Shown here one piece after another: positions 5,323 through 5,349 of a DNA stretch of 5,349 nucleotides. The notes beneath the pieces were generated by a model. The model worked only from the letters and a program-made list of their open reading frames with translations. It was not told the DNA's origin and searched no databases. This DNA is from Nitrospinota bacterium (GTDB lineage: Bacteria; Nitrospinota; Nitrospinia; UBA9942), in contig JACQEW010000088.1 in NCBI GenBank assembly GCA_016200365.1, positions 1 through 5,349 on the forward strand. Reading direction: 5' to 3'. Made by a program: the position numbers and the translations under genes. Positions within the stretch are counted from its first letter, which is position 1. Each line of letters begins with the position of its first letter.

Positions 5323-5349
5323 GTAAAAAAAATATAAACGCAAAGACGC
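5323..5349. other. Upstream edge of lspA, no ribosome site; possible short-repeat start
   Basis: These 27 nt read GCGTCTTTGCG, then an AT-rich run into the lspA ATG on the minus strand. No purine-rich Shine-Dalgarno is present. TATATT (5336-5331) resembles a -10 box, but would give an almost leaderless transcript. The plus-strand text CGCAAAGACGC could be the start of a CGCAAAGA tandem array, but only 1.4 units are visible. Confidence 0.3.

Overview
Every gene in this window lies on the minus strand, so transcription runs from high to low coordinates. The order is lspA, lgt, sensor histidine kinase, LytTR response regulator, a short promoter-bearing gap, small outer-membrane beta-barrel protein, TPR protein, ABC ATPase, and an ABC permease cut by the window edge. 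The organism is a Gram-negative bacterium: there is a predicted outer-membrane barrel ending in Phe, and the lipoprotein-processing enzymes are bacterial. The DNA is fairly AT-rich. Short palindromic repeats fill the junctions of one half. A Nitrospirota or deltaproteobacteria-like lineage is my guess from general impression only; no marker gene settles it.

Region 1 (about 3940-5349) holds lspA (4819-5322) and lgt (3977-4765), the signal peptidase II and prolipoprotein diacylglyceryl transferase of lipoprotein maturation. Both genes end inside repeats. The last codons and stop of lspA are written in an 8-bp tandem repeat, which is half of a long hairpin. The last codons and stop of lgt are written in a perfectly symmetric 54-bp REP doublet (3942-3995). 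None of the genes starting next to these repeats (lspA, lgt, kinase) has a clear Shine-Dalgarno sequence.

Region 2 (2162-3923) is a two-component system: a four-helix membrane kinase of the LytS/AlgZ type and a LytTR-domain response regulator, overlapping by 35 nt. Region 3 (1-2094) looks like the likely target operon. A sigma70-like promoter (2066-2094) is preceded by three 10-bp direct repeats spaced exactly 20 bp apart (2101-2150), which is the layout expected of a LytTR operator. It would drive the barrel protein, a secreted TPR protein and a MacB/LolD-type ABC transporter. These four genes are tightly packed: a 25-nt gap, a zero-nt gap and a 4-nt overlap.

My reading, part inference, is that a membrane sensor switches on a compact envelope export or lipoprotein/envelope-stress module through three helically phased LytTR boxes. 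The substrate cannot be told from the sequence. The REP doublet, with compensatory base changes between its two hairpins, is the other notable structure.
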